From positions 1-13,732 of the forward strand of contig DATFXR010000132.1 of NCBI GenBank assembly GCA_035315685.1: a stretch of DNA of 13,732 nt, read 5' to 3'. The translations under genes and the position numbers were made by a program. The notes under the pieces were generated by a model. It did not search any database, had not been told where the DNA came from, and saw only the letters and a list, made by a program, of their open reading frames with translations. This DNA comes from QHWK01 sp035315685 (GTDB taxonomy: Bacteria; Acidobacteriota; Vicinamibacteria; Vicinamibacterales; CAVVIG01). Of this stretch, positions 1 to 6,333 are shown one piece after another (the stretch's first letter is position 1; every line of letters starts with the position of its first letter).

Positions 1-1
1 C

Positions 2-1252
2 ACGAGCCTGGCGCGGCAGTACGGCGACGTCGTGCAGTACCGCATGGCTGGCGAACGCGTCTTCCTCATCACCGATCCGCAGTACATCAAGGACATCCTC
101 GTCACGCACAACCGGAACTTCACGAAGAGCCGTGGCCTCGAGCGTACCAAACGGATTCTCGGCAATGGACTGCTGACCAGCGAAGGCGCCGTTCACCTGC
201 GGCAGCGGCGGCTGATGCAGCCCGCCTTCCATCGCGATCGGATTGCCGGCTACGGCCGCACGATGGTCGAGCATGCCGATCGGATGCGCGGCGGCTGGCG
301 CGACGGCACGGCGCTCGACATCGCGCGCGAGATGAACCGCCTCACCCTGTCCATCGTCGGCAAGACGCTGTTCGACGCCGACGTCGAGTCGCAGGCCGCC
401 TCCGTCGGCGAAGCGCTCACCGGCGTGATGGAATCCTTCTGGACGACGCTGCTGCCGTTCGCCGATCTGCTGGAGCGCCTGCCGGTGCCGCGGTTGCGGC
501 GGGCACGCATGATGCGGGCACGCCTCGACGCGATCATCTACCGGATGATTGCCGATCGCCGCGCGAGCGGCCGCGATCATGGCGATCTGCTGTCGATGCT
601 GCTCACCGCCCAGGATGAGGACGATGGCGGCGTGATGACCGATCAGCAGGTGCGGGACGAGGCGATGACCATTTTTCTCGCCGGCCACGAGACGACCGCG
701 AATGCGCTGACGTGGACCTGGTATCTGGTCAGTGAGCACCCCGAAGCCTCACAACGCCTTCATCAGGAAGTGGACCGCGTGCTGCAGGGACGCCTGCCGT
801 CGGTCGAGGATATTCCGCGCCTGCCGTACGTGGAGCGGGTCGTCACCGAGGCGATGCGCCTGTATCCGCCGGCGTGGCTGATCGGCCGCCGCGCGATCGC
901 CGAGTACGCCTTCGGCCCGTACCTCGCGCCGCCGCGCGCGATTCTGATCATGAGCCCGTTCATCGTCCACCGCGACGCGCGATACTTCCGCGATCCCGAG
1001 CGCTTCGATCCGGACCGGTGGACGCCTGAGCGCAAGGCGTCGCTGCCGCCGTTCGCCTACTTCCCGTTCGGCGGCGGACCGCGCCGCTGCATCGGCGAGT
1101 CGTTCGCCTGGATGGAGTTGATCCTCATCGTCGCGACGATCGCGCAGCGCTGGGATCTGCGTCTCGTGCCCGGGCATCCGGTCGCGCCGCAGCCGCTGAT
1201 CACGCTGCGTGCGAAGCACGGGATGCGGATGACCGTGACCGCGCGCACATAA
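2..1252 (+). CDS. Cytochrome P450, 5'-truncated
   Basis: Haem-thiolate monooxygenase, substrate unknown. The frame is open to the window edge, and in-frame codons before the GTG at 32 read TSLARQYGDVVQYR, the usual P450 beta-1 start. The N-terminus is therefore outside the window and the GTG at 32 is not the start. Numbering from that GTG: I-helix oxygen-activation motif AGHETT at residues 217-222, K-helix ExxR as E273-R276 (EAMR), and the haem loop FPFGGGPRRCIGE at 344-356 with the axial cysteine C353. The fragment is about 416 residues, so only 30-60 residues seem to be missing. There is no membrane anchor in the visible part and no fused reductase. No ferredoxin or reductase gene lies nearby, so electrons must come from elsewhere. 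The family assignment is firm; the subfamily and reaction are not recognisable. Confidence 0.95.
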   Translation, partial: TSLARQYGDVVQYRMAGERVFLITDPQYIKDILVTHNRNFTKSRGLERTKRILGNGLLTSEGAVHLRQRRLMQPAFHRDRIAGYGRTMVEHADRMRGGWRDGTALDIAREMNRLTLSIVGKTLFDADVESQAASVGEALTGVMESFWTTLLPFADLLERLPVPRLRRARMMRARLDAIIYRMIADRRASGRDHGDLLSMLLTAQDEDDGGVMTDQQVRDEAMTIFLAGHETTANALTWTWYLVSEHPEASQRLHQEVDRVLQGRLPSVEDIPRLPYVERVVTEAMRLYPPAWLIGRRAIAEYAFGPYLAPPRAILIMSPFIVHRDARYFRDPERFDPDRWTPERKASLPPFAYFPFGGGPRRCIGESFAWMELILIVATIAQRWDLRLVPGHPVAPQPLITLRAKHGMRMTVTART

Positions 1253-1265
1253 ATCACCGGCGTTG

Positions 1266-1271
1266 TATCCT
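1266..1271 (+). promoter_or_regulatory. Possible -10 box (TATCCT) for the VOC gene
   Basis: TATCCT sits 10 bases before the ATG at 1282 in the 29-base gap after the P450 stop. If used, transcription would begin at about 1278, giving an almost leaderless mRNA. This fits the absence of a Shine-Dalgarno sequence before this ATG. No convincing -35 box is visible. Confidence 0.3.
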
Positions 1272-1281
1272 TTCTGTTCCC

Positions 1282-1692
1282 ATGATGCGCGTGCGGCGGA
1301 TCCTCGAGACGGCGCTCGACTGCGACGATTTGCCGCGCACGGCCGCCTTCTACACCCGGCTGCTCGACGCGACGCCGATGCTGGACAGTGAACGGCTGGT
1401 CGCGATCGACGCCGGCGAGGGGACGGTGCTGCTGCTGTTTCAACGCGGCGCCGCCGGCGATCTCGAAACGCCGGGCGGTGTGATTCCCGGTCACGAATCC
1501 GGTGGGCCCGGCCATCTGGCGTTCGCGATCGATGCTGTCGCACTGGCCGATTGGGAAGCGCGCCTCGGCGCGCTCGGCATCCCGATCGAGAGCCGCGTCA
1601 CCTGGGAGCGTGGCGGCGTCAGCCTCTACTTTCGCGATCCGGACAATCGATCAGTGGAGATCGTGACGCCCGGGATCTGGCCATGCTACTAA
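1282..1692 (+). CDS. VOC (glyoxalase/bleomycin-resistance fold) family protein
   Basis: A 136-residue single-chain VOC protein holding two beta-alpha-beta-beta-beta modules. The first module begins ILETALDCDDLPRTAAFYTRLL, a typical opening in which E9 takes the place of the usual first metal-binding His. The second has GHLAFAI with H78 and ends with the characteristic FRDPDNRSVEIVTPG, giving E126 as the C-terminal metal ligand. Members include glyoxalase I-like isomerases, fosfomycin-type resistance enzymes and dioxygenases; nothing here picks one. The start is ATG-ATG at 1282/1285 without a Shine-Dalgarno sequence. It follows the P450 by 29 bases but has its own candidate -10 box. Confidence 0.9.
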   Translation: MMRVRRILETALDCDDLPRTAAFYTRLLDATPMLDSERLVAIDAGEGTVLLLFQRGAAGDLETPGGVIPGHESGGPGHLAFAIDAVALADWEARLGALGIPIESRVTWERGGVSLYFRDPDNRSVEIVTPGIWPCY

Positions 1693-1700
1693 CGGACGAG

Positions 1701-1794
1701 GGAGTGTGGGACTGATGGGCCCGTGGGTTGGGCAGGGTAGGACCGATCGGTCCCGCCCCACCAACCCTATGGGCCTGTCGGTCCCACACACTCC
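1701..1794. repeat. 94-bp imperfect palindrome (intergenic repeat, possible terminator)
   Basis: Almost the whole gap between the VOC and crotonase genes is one inverted repeat. The outer arms are GGAGTGT..GGGACTGATGGGCC (from 1701) and GGCCTGTCGGTCCCACACACTCC (to 1794), pairing with a 2-base bulge and a few G-T pairs. Further in, GGGTTGG pairs with CCAACCC, and the centre is the perfect palindrome GGACCGATCGGTCC at 1740-1753. GGG triplets recur about every 9 bases in the left arm. The RNA would fold into one long hairpin that could end VOC transcription, though there is no U-tract. It looks like a dispersed palindromic element rather than a simple terminator. Confidence 0.75.
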
Positions 1795-1806
1795 GCAATC
1801 ACGTCA

Positions 1807-2556
1807 ATGATCGAACGGACATCGCACGGCGACATCGCGGTCCTCCGGATCCAGCACGGCAAGGCGAACGCGCTCGACCTCGAGCTGTGTCAGGCGCTGA
1901 CCAGGGAGCTCGAAGCGTTCCGGCAGTCTTCGTCGCACGCGCTCGTGATCACCGGCAGCAACAAGATCTTTTCAGCGGGCGTCGATCTGCTTCGCGTCGT
2001 CGACGAAGGTGCGCCGTACGTCCGCGCGTTTCTGCCGGCGATGAACGGCGCCTTCGAGACGCTGTTCTCGCTGCTCAAGCCGGTCGTGGCCGCCGTCAAC
2101 GGACACGCAATCGCAGGTGGATGCATTCTCGCCGCTGCCGCCGATCGACGGCTGATGATTCGCGACGCCGGCCGTATCGGCATCCCCGAGCTGCTCGTCG
2201 GCGTGCCGTTTCCGGTCGTGCCGCTCGAAATCATGCGGCTCGCAGCGGGCCGCGATCTCTCCTCGCTGGCTTACACCGGCGTCACATACGGAGCTGAGGA
2301 GGCGCAGCGCAACGGCCTCGTCGACGGCGTCGTCGATGGCGAGCGGATCCTGGAGGAGGCGATTCGTGTCGCGGAATCACTGGCCGCGATCCCGCCGACA
2401 GCCTTTGCGCTGACGAAGCGTCAGCTTCGCGAGCCGGTGCTCGAGCGCATCCACGTCGGCTCGGCAATCGATGCGCTGGTGCTGAACGCGTGGACTTCCG
2501 AGGAGACGCTCTCGGCGATCCGTCTCTACGTCGAGCGCACCTTGCGAAAGAGCTGA
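1807..2556 (+). CDS. Enoyl-CoA hydratase/isomerase (crotonase) family protein
   Basis: A 249-residue crotonase-fold enzyme acting on an acyl-CoA thioester. Oxyanion-hole segments are visible: FSAGVD (residues 55-60) and the PVVAAVNGHAIAGGC helix start (92-106). The acidic residue of the first catalytic loop is present as E128 in GIPELLVG. The second glutamate of classical hydratases (E164 of the rat enzyme) aligns by eye with S153 in LSSLAYTG. The chemistry may therefore be isomerase-like or another crotonase reaction rather than straightforward hydration. The start ATG at 1807 has no strong Shine-Dalgarno sequence. It is converging on the methyltransferase at 2582 with a 25-base gap. No other beta-oxidation gene is nearby. 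Confidence 0.92.
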   Translation: MIERTSHGDIAVLRIQHGKANALDLELCQALTRELEAFRQSSSHALVITGSNKIFSAGVDLLRVVDEGAPYVRAFLPAMNGAFETLFSLLKPVVAAVNGHAIAGGCILAAAADRRLMIRDAGRIGIPELLVGVPFPVVPLEIMRLAAGRDLSSLAYTGVTYGAEEAQRNGLVDGVVDGERILEEAIRVAESLAAIPPTAFALTKRQLREPVLERIHVGSAIDALVLNAWTSEETLSAIRLYVERTLRKS

Positions 2557-2581
2557 GGCATGGTCCGGCCGAAGCCCGACA

Positions 2582-3364
2582 CTACGACTCCCCGCGAACG
2601 AGCACGAGGGCCGGATTGACGGGGAAGTCGCAACGATACGCCACTTGCAGACCGGCGGCGTGCGCTTCGGCCTCGATCTCCTCCGTCGTGAACGCGTGCT
2701 CGTAATGGTACAGCGCAGCAGCCGAATCGACCGGGTGCACGATGTCGCCGGGTTCGGGTTGCCAGTCCGATCCGGTGAGAGCCGCCGACAGCCGGGCGAG
2801 TCGCATCAACGCCGGATGGCCCGACCGCTCCGTCAGATAACTGATCACGATGCGTCCGGACGGGGTGAGGTGATCGGCCGCCTTCCGCAGCGCCGCGATG
2901 CGGCGGCCGGATCCCGGAATGAAGCTGTAGCAGCAGTACGAGAACACGATCACATCGAAGCGGCCGGGCAGCGGCACGTCTTCGAAGAATCCCTCGACGA
3001 TCTCCGCTGACAGGCCACGTTCGGCAAGATGCCGTCGCGCGGTCGCGATCGCCCGGCGGGCCGGCTCGACGCCGGTCACCCGGTAGCCTCGAGCGGCGAG
3101 GGCGACGAAATCGCGGCCGGGTCCGGATCCCACGAGCAGGACGCGATCGTCGAGCGTGACGAACCGACGGACGACCTCCTCTTCCCACTCCATCAGTCCA
3201 GCCGCGATAGCCGCGTCGCTCGGGCTGGTTCGCTCCCACACATTCTCGATGCCGGTGCGCAGATCCCTGATGCGCAGCGTTCCCGCCGCCAGATGATGCA
3301 GCACGCGCGCGACTCGCGCGAACAGTTGCGCGGTGGCGAAAATCGCGGAGGTGACGAGCCTCAC
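2582..3364 (-). CDS. Class I SAM-dependent methyltransferase (last gene of the RiPP-like operon)
   Basis: A 260-residue methyltransferase read from GTG at 3364. This start lies 10 bases after the kinase stop and has AGGG about 6 bases upstream. Longer in-frame starts would overlap the kinase gene and add an arginine/serine-rich non-protein-like stretch, so they were rejected. Rossmann motif I is VLLVGSGPGRD at residues 75-85, the ribose-binding acid is E100 (VTGVE), and the motif IV region is FDVIVFSYCCYSFIPG at 136-151. The N-terminal 60 residues are helical (AIFATAQLFARVARVLHHL) and may bind substrate. Its place directly behind a kinase and a peptide maturase suggests it methylates the peptide product, but this is inferred from position only. 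Confidence 0.85.
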   Translation of the reverse strand: MRLVTSAIFATAQLFARVARVLHHLAAGTLRIRDLRTGIENVWERTSPSDAAIAAGLMEWEEEVVRRFVTLDDRVLLVGSGPGRDFVALAARGYRVTGVEPARRAIATARRHLAERGLSAEIVEGFFEDVPLPGRFDVIVFSYCCYSFIPGSGRRIAALRKAADHLTPSGRIVISYLTERSGHPALMRLARLSAALTGSDWQPEPGDIVHPVDSAAALYHYEHAFTTEEIEAEAHAAGLQVAYRCDFPVNPALVLVRGES

Positions 3365-3374
3365 GCGCGCCCTG

Positions 3375-4256
3375 TCAGCACATGTACGGATCGAGCGCCT
3401 CGACGACCGACGCGTCGGGCACGAACCACAGATCGCGGCAGGGCACCTCGTGGGCGACGCGCTCGAGCGCTGACATCGTGCGCTCGACGCCGTCGGCGCT
3501 GTGGAAGGGCAGGAACGCGCACGAGAACAGCTTCGCCGCCGACAAGGACGTGCCGACCGGTGCGCACTTGTGCCGGTCGCCGTGATGGAGGAAGAACACG
3601 GCTGCAAGCCGGCCGCGCCGCGGCGACATCAGCTGCGCATCGCCGTGCCACGGCGTGCCGTAGACGACGACGCGATCGCTGTCGGTTCTCAGCACCACGC
3701 GCTCGTCGCTCAGGAGTGTTGCGTCGGGCCGATTCACCCACAAGCGCGCCATCGTCGACTTGCCCGCGCCGGATTGACCTGCGAACACGAACGCGCGCTG
3801 TGCGCGATCGACGATCGCGCAGCCATGGATCTCGACGCCCTTCCCCTGCGACAGCTGGTGAATCATCAGCAGTTCGTCGAGCGGGTACTGGAGCGCGTAG
3901 ACGTCGCTCGAGCGGTACGCCTCGAAGTGACGCGCCGACAGCTGCACCTCGCCCTCCGTGAAGCGCGAGTTGAGACGCGCTGTCCGGTAGGGTGCGTCGA
4001 TGCCGACACTCGATCGAAACGTGAACAGGAACTCGTCGTCCGACTGCAGCAGCTGCCAGGTGGCGCCGGAATCGAACAGGAGGCGGCCGCGGGCGGTGTC
4101 GGGGGCCGCGGTCCACCGCGCGCGGATGTCAACGTCCGGTCGCATCGGCGGGACGGCGAAGGCGTCCAGGGACCCGTCAACGGGCGACGCGAGTCGCGGA
4201 TCGTCGCACGCCACGCGGAACGTCACGCCGCCGATCGCGGTGAACGATTCGATCAT
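3375..4256 (-). CDS. HPr kinase-like P-loop kinase (HprK-related, peptide-tailoring candidate)
   Basis: A 293-residue protein whose C-terminal half matches the HPr kinase/phosphorylase catalytic core. Its elements are HG at 144-145, the Walker A loop FAGQSGAGKST (158-168, K166), LLSDE at 181-185 and GTPWHGD at 200-206. The N-terminal 130 residues differ from the HPr-binding domain of true HprK, and no HPr or phosphotransferase gene is nearby. Related kinases in lasso-peptide loci (ThcK, PadeK) phosphorylate a C-terminal serine of the precursor. The precursor encoded just upstream ends in Ser, so a similar role is plausible. The start ATG at 4256 has no clear Shine-Dalgarno sequence. A long palindromic repeat separates it from the precursor gene, and the methyltransferase follows after 10 bases. 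Confidence 0.85.
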   Translation of the reverse strand: MIESFTAIGGVTFRVACDDPRLASPVDGSLDAFAVPPMRPDVDIRARWTAAPDTARGRLLFDSGATWQLLQSDDEFLFTFRSSVGIDAPYRTARLNSRFTEGEVQLSARHFEAYRSSDVYALQYPLDELLMIHQLSQGKGVEIHGCAIVDRAQRAFVFAGQSGAGKSTMARLWVNRPDATLLSDERVVLRTDSDRVVVYGTPWHGDAQLMSPRRGRLAAVFFLHHGDRHKCAPVGTSLSAAKLFSCAFLPFHSADGVERTMSALERVAHEVPCRDLWFVPDASVVEALDPYMC

Positions 4257-4270
4257 TGCCGAGTCACGCT

Positions 4271-4411
4271 GGGTTCAGGGTTCAGGGTTCAGAGTTCGGG
4301 GTTCTGGTTCGGGTTCTGGTTCTGGTCCCGAGGACCGCGTTCTCGGAACGTGGAGCTCGAGAACTCAGAACGAGAACCCGAACCCGAACAGGAACCCTGA
4401 ACCCTGAACCC
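4271..4411. repeat. GGGTTCA-type heptamer/hexamer repeat forming a ~140-bp palindrome
   Basis: The left arm carries tandem GGGTTCA units (from 4271), then variants such as GGTTCTG and GGTTCGG. The right arm carries the complementary units (GAACCCGAACCCGAACAG, then CCCTGAACCCTGAACCC to 4411). The arms meet near 4341 in a GC-rich centre. As RNA this would form a long hairpin in the 164-base gap between the precursor peptide and the kinase gene, starting 9 bases after the precursor stop. It could end or weaken transcription so that the precursor is made in excess over the kinase and methyltransferase. It may equally be a mobile or expanding repeat of this genome. Confidence 0.85.
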
Positions 4412-4420
4412 GTCCGGTTT

Positions 4421-4606
4421 TCACGACGTTAGAGCGGAGCAGGTCGTGGGGTTGGTGCAGCGGTGCTGCCCGGCACCCGACGTGCTCGATGTCTTGCAGC
4501 CCGCGAGCACGGCCTCGTCCGGCCGCAGCGGGACTTCGTGAATCTGCGGCTTCACATACGGCTTGCGGCCGTCGCAGTGCTTGTCGGTCGCTGTCGTCTC
4601 GTCCAC
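4421..4606 (-). CDS. RiPP precursor peptide candidate (Cys/Ser/Thr-rich, 61 residues)
   Basis: A 61-residue peptide starting at GTG 4606, preceded by a perfect AGGAGG (4612-4617) with a 5-base spacer, one of the strongest ribosome sites in the window. The first half is charged and leader-like (acidic and Lys/His rich, then RKPYVKPQIHEVPLRPDEAVLAG at 14-36, a YxxPxI..V.L...EAVL pattern). The second half, from C37, is almost only small and polar residues with cysteines at 37, 50 and 56; C11 lies in the leader. The layout matches precursors of radical SAM/SPASM enzymes that build Cys thioether links. The last residue is Ser61, a possible target for the kinase downstream. The cleavage site may be the AG just before C37, an inference. 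No known named family is claimed. Confidence 0.8.
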   Translation of the reverse strand: MDETTATDKHCDGRKPYVKPQIHEVPLRPDEAVLAGCKTSSTSGAGQHRCTNPTTCSALTS

Positions 4607-4611
4607 GCGTG

Positions 4612-4617
4612 CCTCCT
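4612..4617 (-). promoter_or_regulatory. Consensus ribosome binding site of the precursor peptide
   Basis: CCTCCT on the plus strand gives AGGAGG on the coding strand, 5 bases before the GTG at 4606. It fixes the start of the short peptide gene and predicts strong translation. Most neighbouring genes have weak or no Shine-Dalgarno sequence. Confidence 0.85.
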
Positions 4618-4626
4618 CGTTTCGCC

Positions 4627-4681
4627 GGAGTGTCCGGCTTTAGCGGGACCTCCGCGCGTCCGCCCTGAAGGCGGACACTCC
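4627..4681. repeat. REP-like double hairpin bounded by GGAGTGTCCG / CGGACACTCC
   Basis: A perfect 10-base inverted repeat (4627-4636 with 4672-4681) encloses two smaller hairpins. One is imperfect, GTCCGGCTTTAGCGGGAC at 4632-4649. The other is perfect, GTCCGCC-CTGAA-GGCGGAC at 4658-4676. The element fills most of the 90-base gap between the radical SAM gene and the precursor gene. The organisation is that of a REP/BIME-type dispersed palindrome. On the minus-strand transcript it lies 9 bases upstream of the precursor ribosome site, where it could act as a 3'-end stabiliser for the upstream mRNA or a processing site. Confidence 0.75.
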
Positions 4682-4696
4682 CTTCAACGAAAACCG

Positions 4697-5965
4697 TTAA
4701 TGCGCGCTACACGACGCACAGCCCGACGCTGGATCGGTGGCCACGACGTGCAGAAAGCGGCGCCCGTCCTTGGTCACCGTCGCCGGTGTGTGCGCAATCG
4801 GTGTCGTCGTACGCACCCGCGCCGCCGACTCCGCGAGCGCGGGATGCGCGAGTCCGCCTTCGCAGTATTCACAGTCGCCGTGCGGCACGATGGGGATGCC
4901 GAGCGCCATCGCGCGCAGGTGGGCAGTGCGGCACAGCCAGTCCACCGGCGCTTCCGGATCGCCATTTTCGAGCTCGCCGTTGGCGGGACACATGCCGCAG
5001 ACGGCCTTGAGCACGCACGCCGCGCACTTGGTCGGCCGCGTCACTTTCCTGGCGCGCTCGCGCCGCAGGAATTGCTCCCACCCGGCCCGGAATCCGTCGC
5101 GGACGTTGTACTTGTGCGCCTCGGAGATCACGCAGATGCTCATCCCGCCGTACGGATCGATCGCAAACGAGCTGACGCCGCCACCGCATTGATAGATCGT
5201 GTCGGCAATCGGCTTTCGCTCAATCGCGCAGCGGACCTCCTCGGCAAACTTCACCCATTCGTCGGCGCGTCGCGCGTCCGCGAGATCGAGCGCGACGCAC
5301 TCCTCGGCGCTGAGTCGGACCTCGAGCGGACTCTGCGAGCAGTCGATCCGCGGATTGATCATCGAATCGAACTTGAACTTGACGCCGAGATCCTCTTCGG
5401 CGAACCGCTGCATGTCGAAGACTTCATGGCGGTTCGTGGACACGGCGACGGTCTTCAGCGCGAGCGGCAGACCACGATCGAGGAGCACGCGGATGCCGCG
5501 CAGGCACTTCTCGTAGGACCCGGGAATGCCGGTCAGCCGCTCGTAGGTGTCCCTGGTCCGGCCGTAGAGCGTGATCTCGATCGCGAAGGGCCGCCACGCG
5601 GCGAGGCAGTCGGCGATCCGCTCGGTGATGAGCGTCCCGTTGGTGAACAGCGTGATGATGAAGCCCTTCTTCTTCGCGTAGGTGTAGATGTCGAGAAAAT
5701 CGCGCCGCGCGAAGATTTCCCCGCCGGTGTAAAGGAGCCACAGGCAACCGGCGTCGGCGAGTTCGTCGAGCAGCCGACAGTGCTCGGCCAAGGTGAGCTC
5801 GCGATCGCGCGCCCCTCCGTCCGTCATCGGCAGATTGTTGTAGCAGTGCAGGCACTCGAGCGGGCAGCGGCGGGTGACTTCGATGGTGCCGTTCAGCGGC
5901 ACGCGCGCCGCCGCCCACCGGTTCTGGAACGCCTCACTGAAGGTCGCGTAGCTGAGCGTCTCCAT
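4697..5965 (-). CDS. Radical SAM/SPASM peptide maturase
   Basis: A 422-residue enzyme. The radical SAM cluster motif is CPLECLHC, C34-x3-C38-x2-C41, which binds the 4Fe-4S cluster that cleaves SAM. The SPASM domain has C260, C278 (Gx4C), then C314-x2-C317-x5-C323-x2-C326 and C345, a pattern for one or two auxiliary clusters as in PqqE and sactipeptide synthases. After SPASM there is an unusual ~60-residue tail with two extra CxxC pairs, C365/C368 (CEYC) and C416/C419 (CASC), three residues from the end. The start chosen is ATG 5965: AGGAG lies 8 bases upstream and overlaps the PqqD-like stop as TAGGAG, so GTG starts at 5974 and 5971 would sit in the ribosome site. It probably modifies the precursor encoded 90 bases downstream. 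Confidence 0.93.
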   Translation of the reverse strand: METLSYATFSEAFQNRWAAARVPLNGTIEVTRRCPLECLHCYNNLPMTDGGARDRELTLAEHCRLLDELADAGCLWLLYTGGEIFARRDFLDIYTYAKKKGFIITLFTNGTLITERIADCLAAWRPFAIEITLYGRTRDTYERLTGIPGSYEKCLRGIRVLLDRGLPLALKTVAVSTNRHEVFDMQRFAEEDLGVKFKFDSMINPRIDCSQSPLEVRLSAEECVALDLADARRADEWVKFAEEVRCAIERKPIADTIYQCGGGVSSFAIDPYGGMSICVISEAHKYNVRDGFRAGWEQFLRRERARKVTRPTKCAACVLKAVCGMCPANGELENGDPEAPVDWLCRTAHLRAMALGIPIVPHGDCEYCEGGLAHPALAESAARVRTTTPIAHTPATVTKDGRRFLHVVATDPASGCASCSAH

Positions 5966-5976
5966 GAGCACCACTC

Positions 5977-6321
5977 CTACGCGGAGGCGGGCGCGTCAGC
6001 GACTAATCCGCGCGATCGCAGCGACTCGACGAACTCGAGGACGTCGTCGGTAGCGGTCTGGACGGACACGTCGAACTCGCTGGCGATCGCAGCGGCGATC
6101 CGCTCGCTGGTGGTCGGCGATCGCAGCAGTTCCCAGATCCGGGAGGCGACCGGATTGAGCACGTAGATCGCTTCGAGATCCATCACGTGCCCGGTCACCG
6201 GCACGATGAGTGTCTCGCCGGCGATCTGCCGGGTGACATACGAGCGGCGTTCGTCGGCGTGCTGCACGATGAAGCGGGCGTGATCCATGGCGCCGTCACG
6301 ACTGGCGACGTGATGATACAC
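5977..6321 (-). CDS. PqqD-like RiPP recognition protein
   Basis: A 114-residue protein with the PqqD winged-helix pattern: IAGETLIVPVTG (strands), then VMDLEAIYVLNPVASRIWELL and a C-terminal helical half ERIAAAIASEFDVSVQTATDDVLEFVESLRSRGLV. In the family this domain (RRE) binds the leader peptide and presents it to the radical SAM enzyme. GTG 6321 is used as start, 12 bases after the preceding gene. ATG 6288 (MDHARF, 103 residues) is an equally reasonable start closer to the usual family length; neither has a clear Shine-Dalgarno sequence. Its stop codon is part of the ribosome site of the radical SAM gene, so the two are probably translationally coupled. Confidence 0.9.
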   Translation of the reverse strand: MYHHVASRDGAMDHARFIVQHADERRSYVTRQIAGETLIVPVTGHVMDLEAIYVLNPVASRIWELLRSPTTSERIAAAIASEFDVSVQTATDDVLEFVESLRSRGLVADAPASA

Positions 6322-6333
6322 GGAAACGATCGC

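Noticed and set aside
3365..3607. Longer N-terminus for the methyltransferase at 2582-3364
   Set aside because: The extra residues would lie over the kinase C-terminus in another frame and are Arg/Ser/Pro rich. GTG 3364 with an upstream AGGG gives a normal methyltransferase.
3375..4256. Genuine HPr kinase/phosphorylase (hprK)
   Set aside because: The N-terminal domain does not match, no HPr/PTS gene is near, and the RiPP-type neighbours point to a specialised homologue.
4271..4411. CRISPR array
   Set aside because: Units are only 6-7 bases, with no spacers of constant length, and the two halves are inverted; no cas gene is present.
4463..6166. A 567-codon plus-strand open frame opposite the radical SAM operon
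   Set aside because: It is antisense to the radical SAM and PqqD-like genes, whose motifs are unmistakable. Its Arg/Ala/His-rich translation has no recognisable domain and is a GC-codon-bias shadow.
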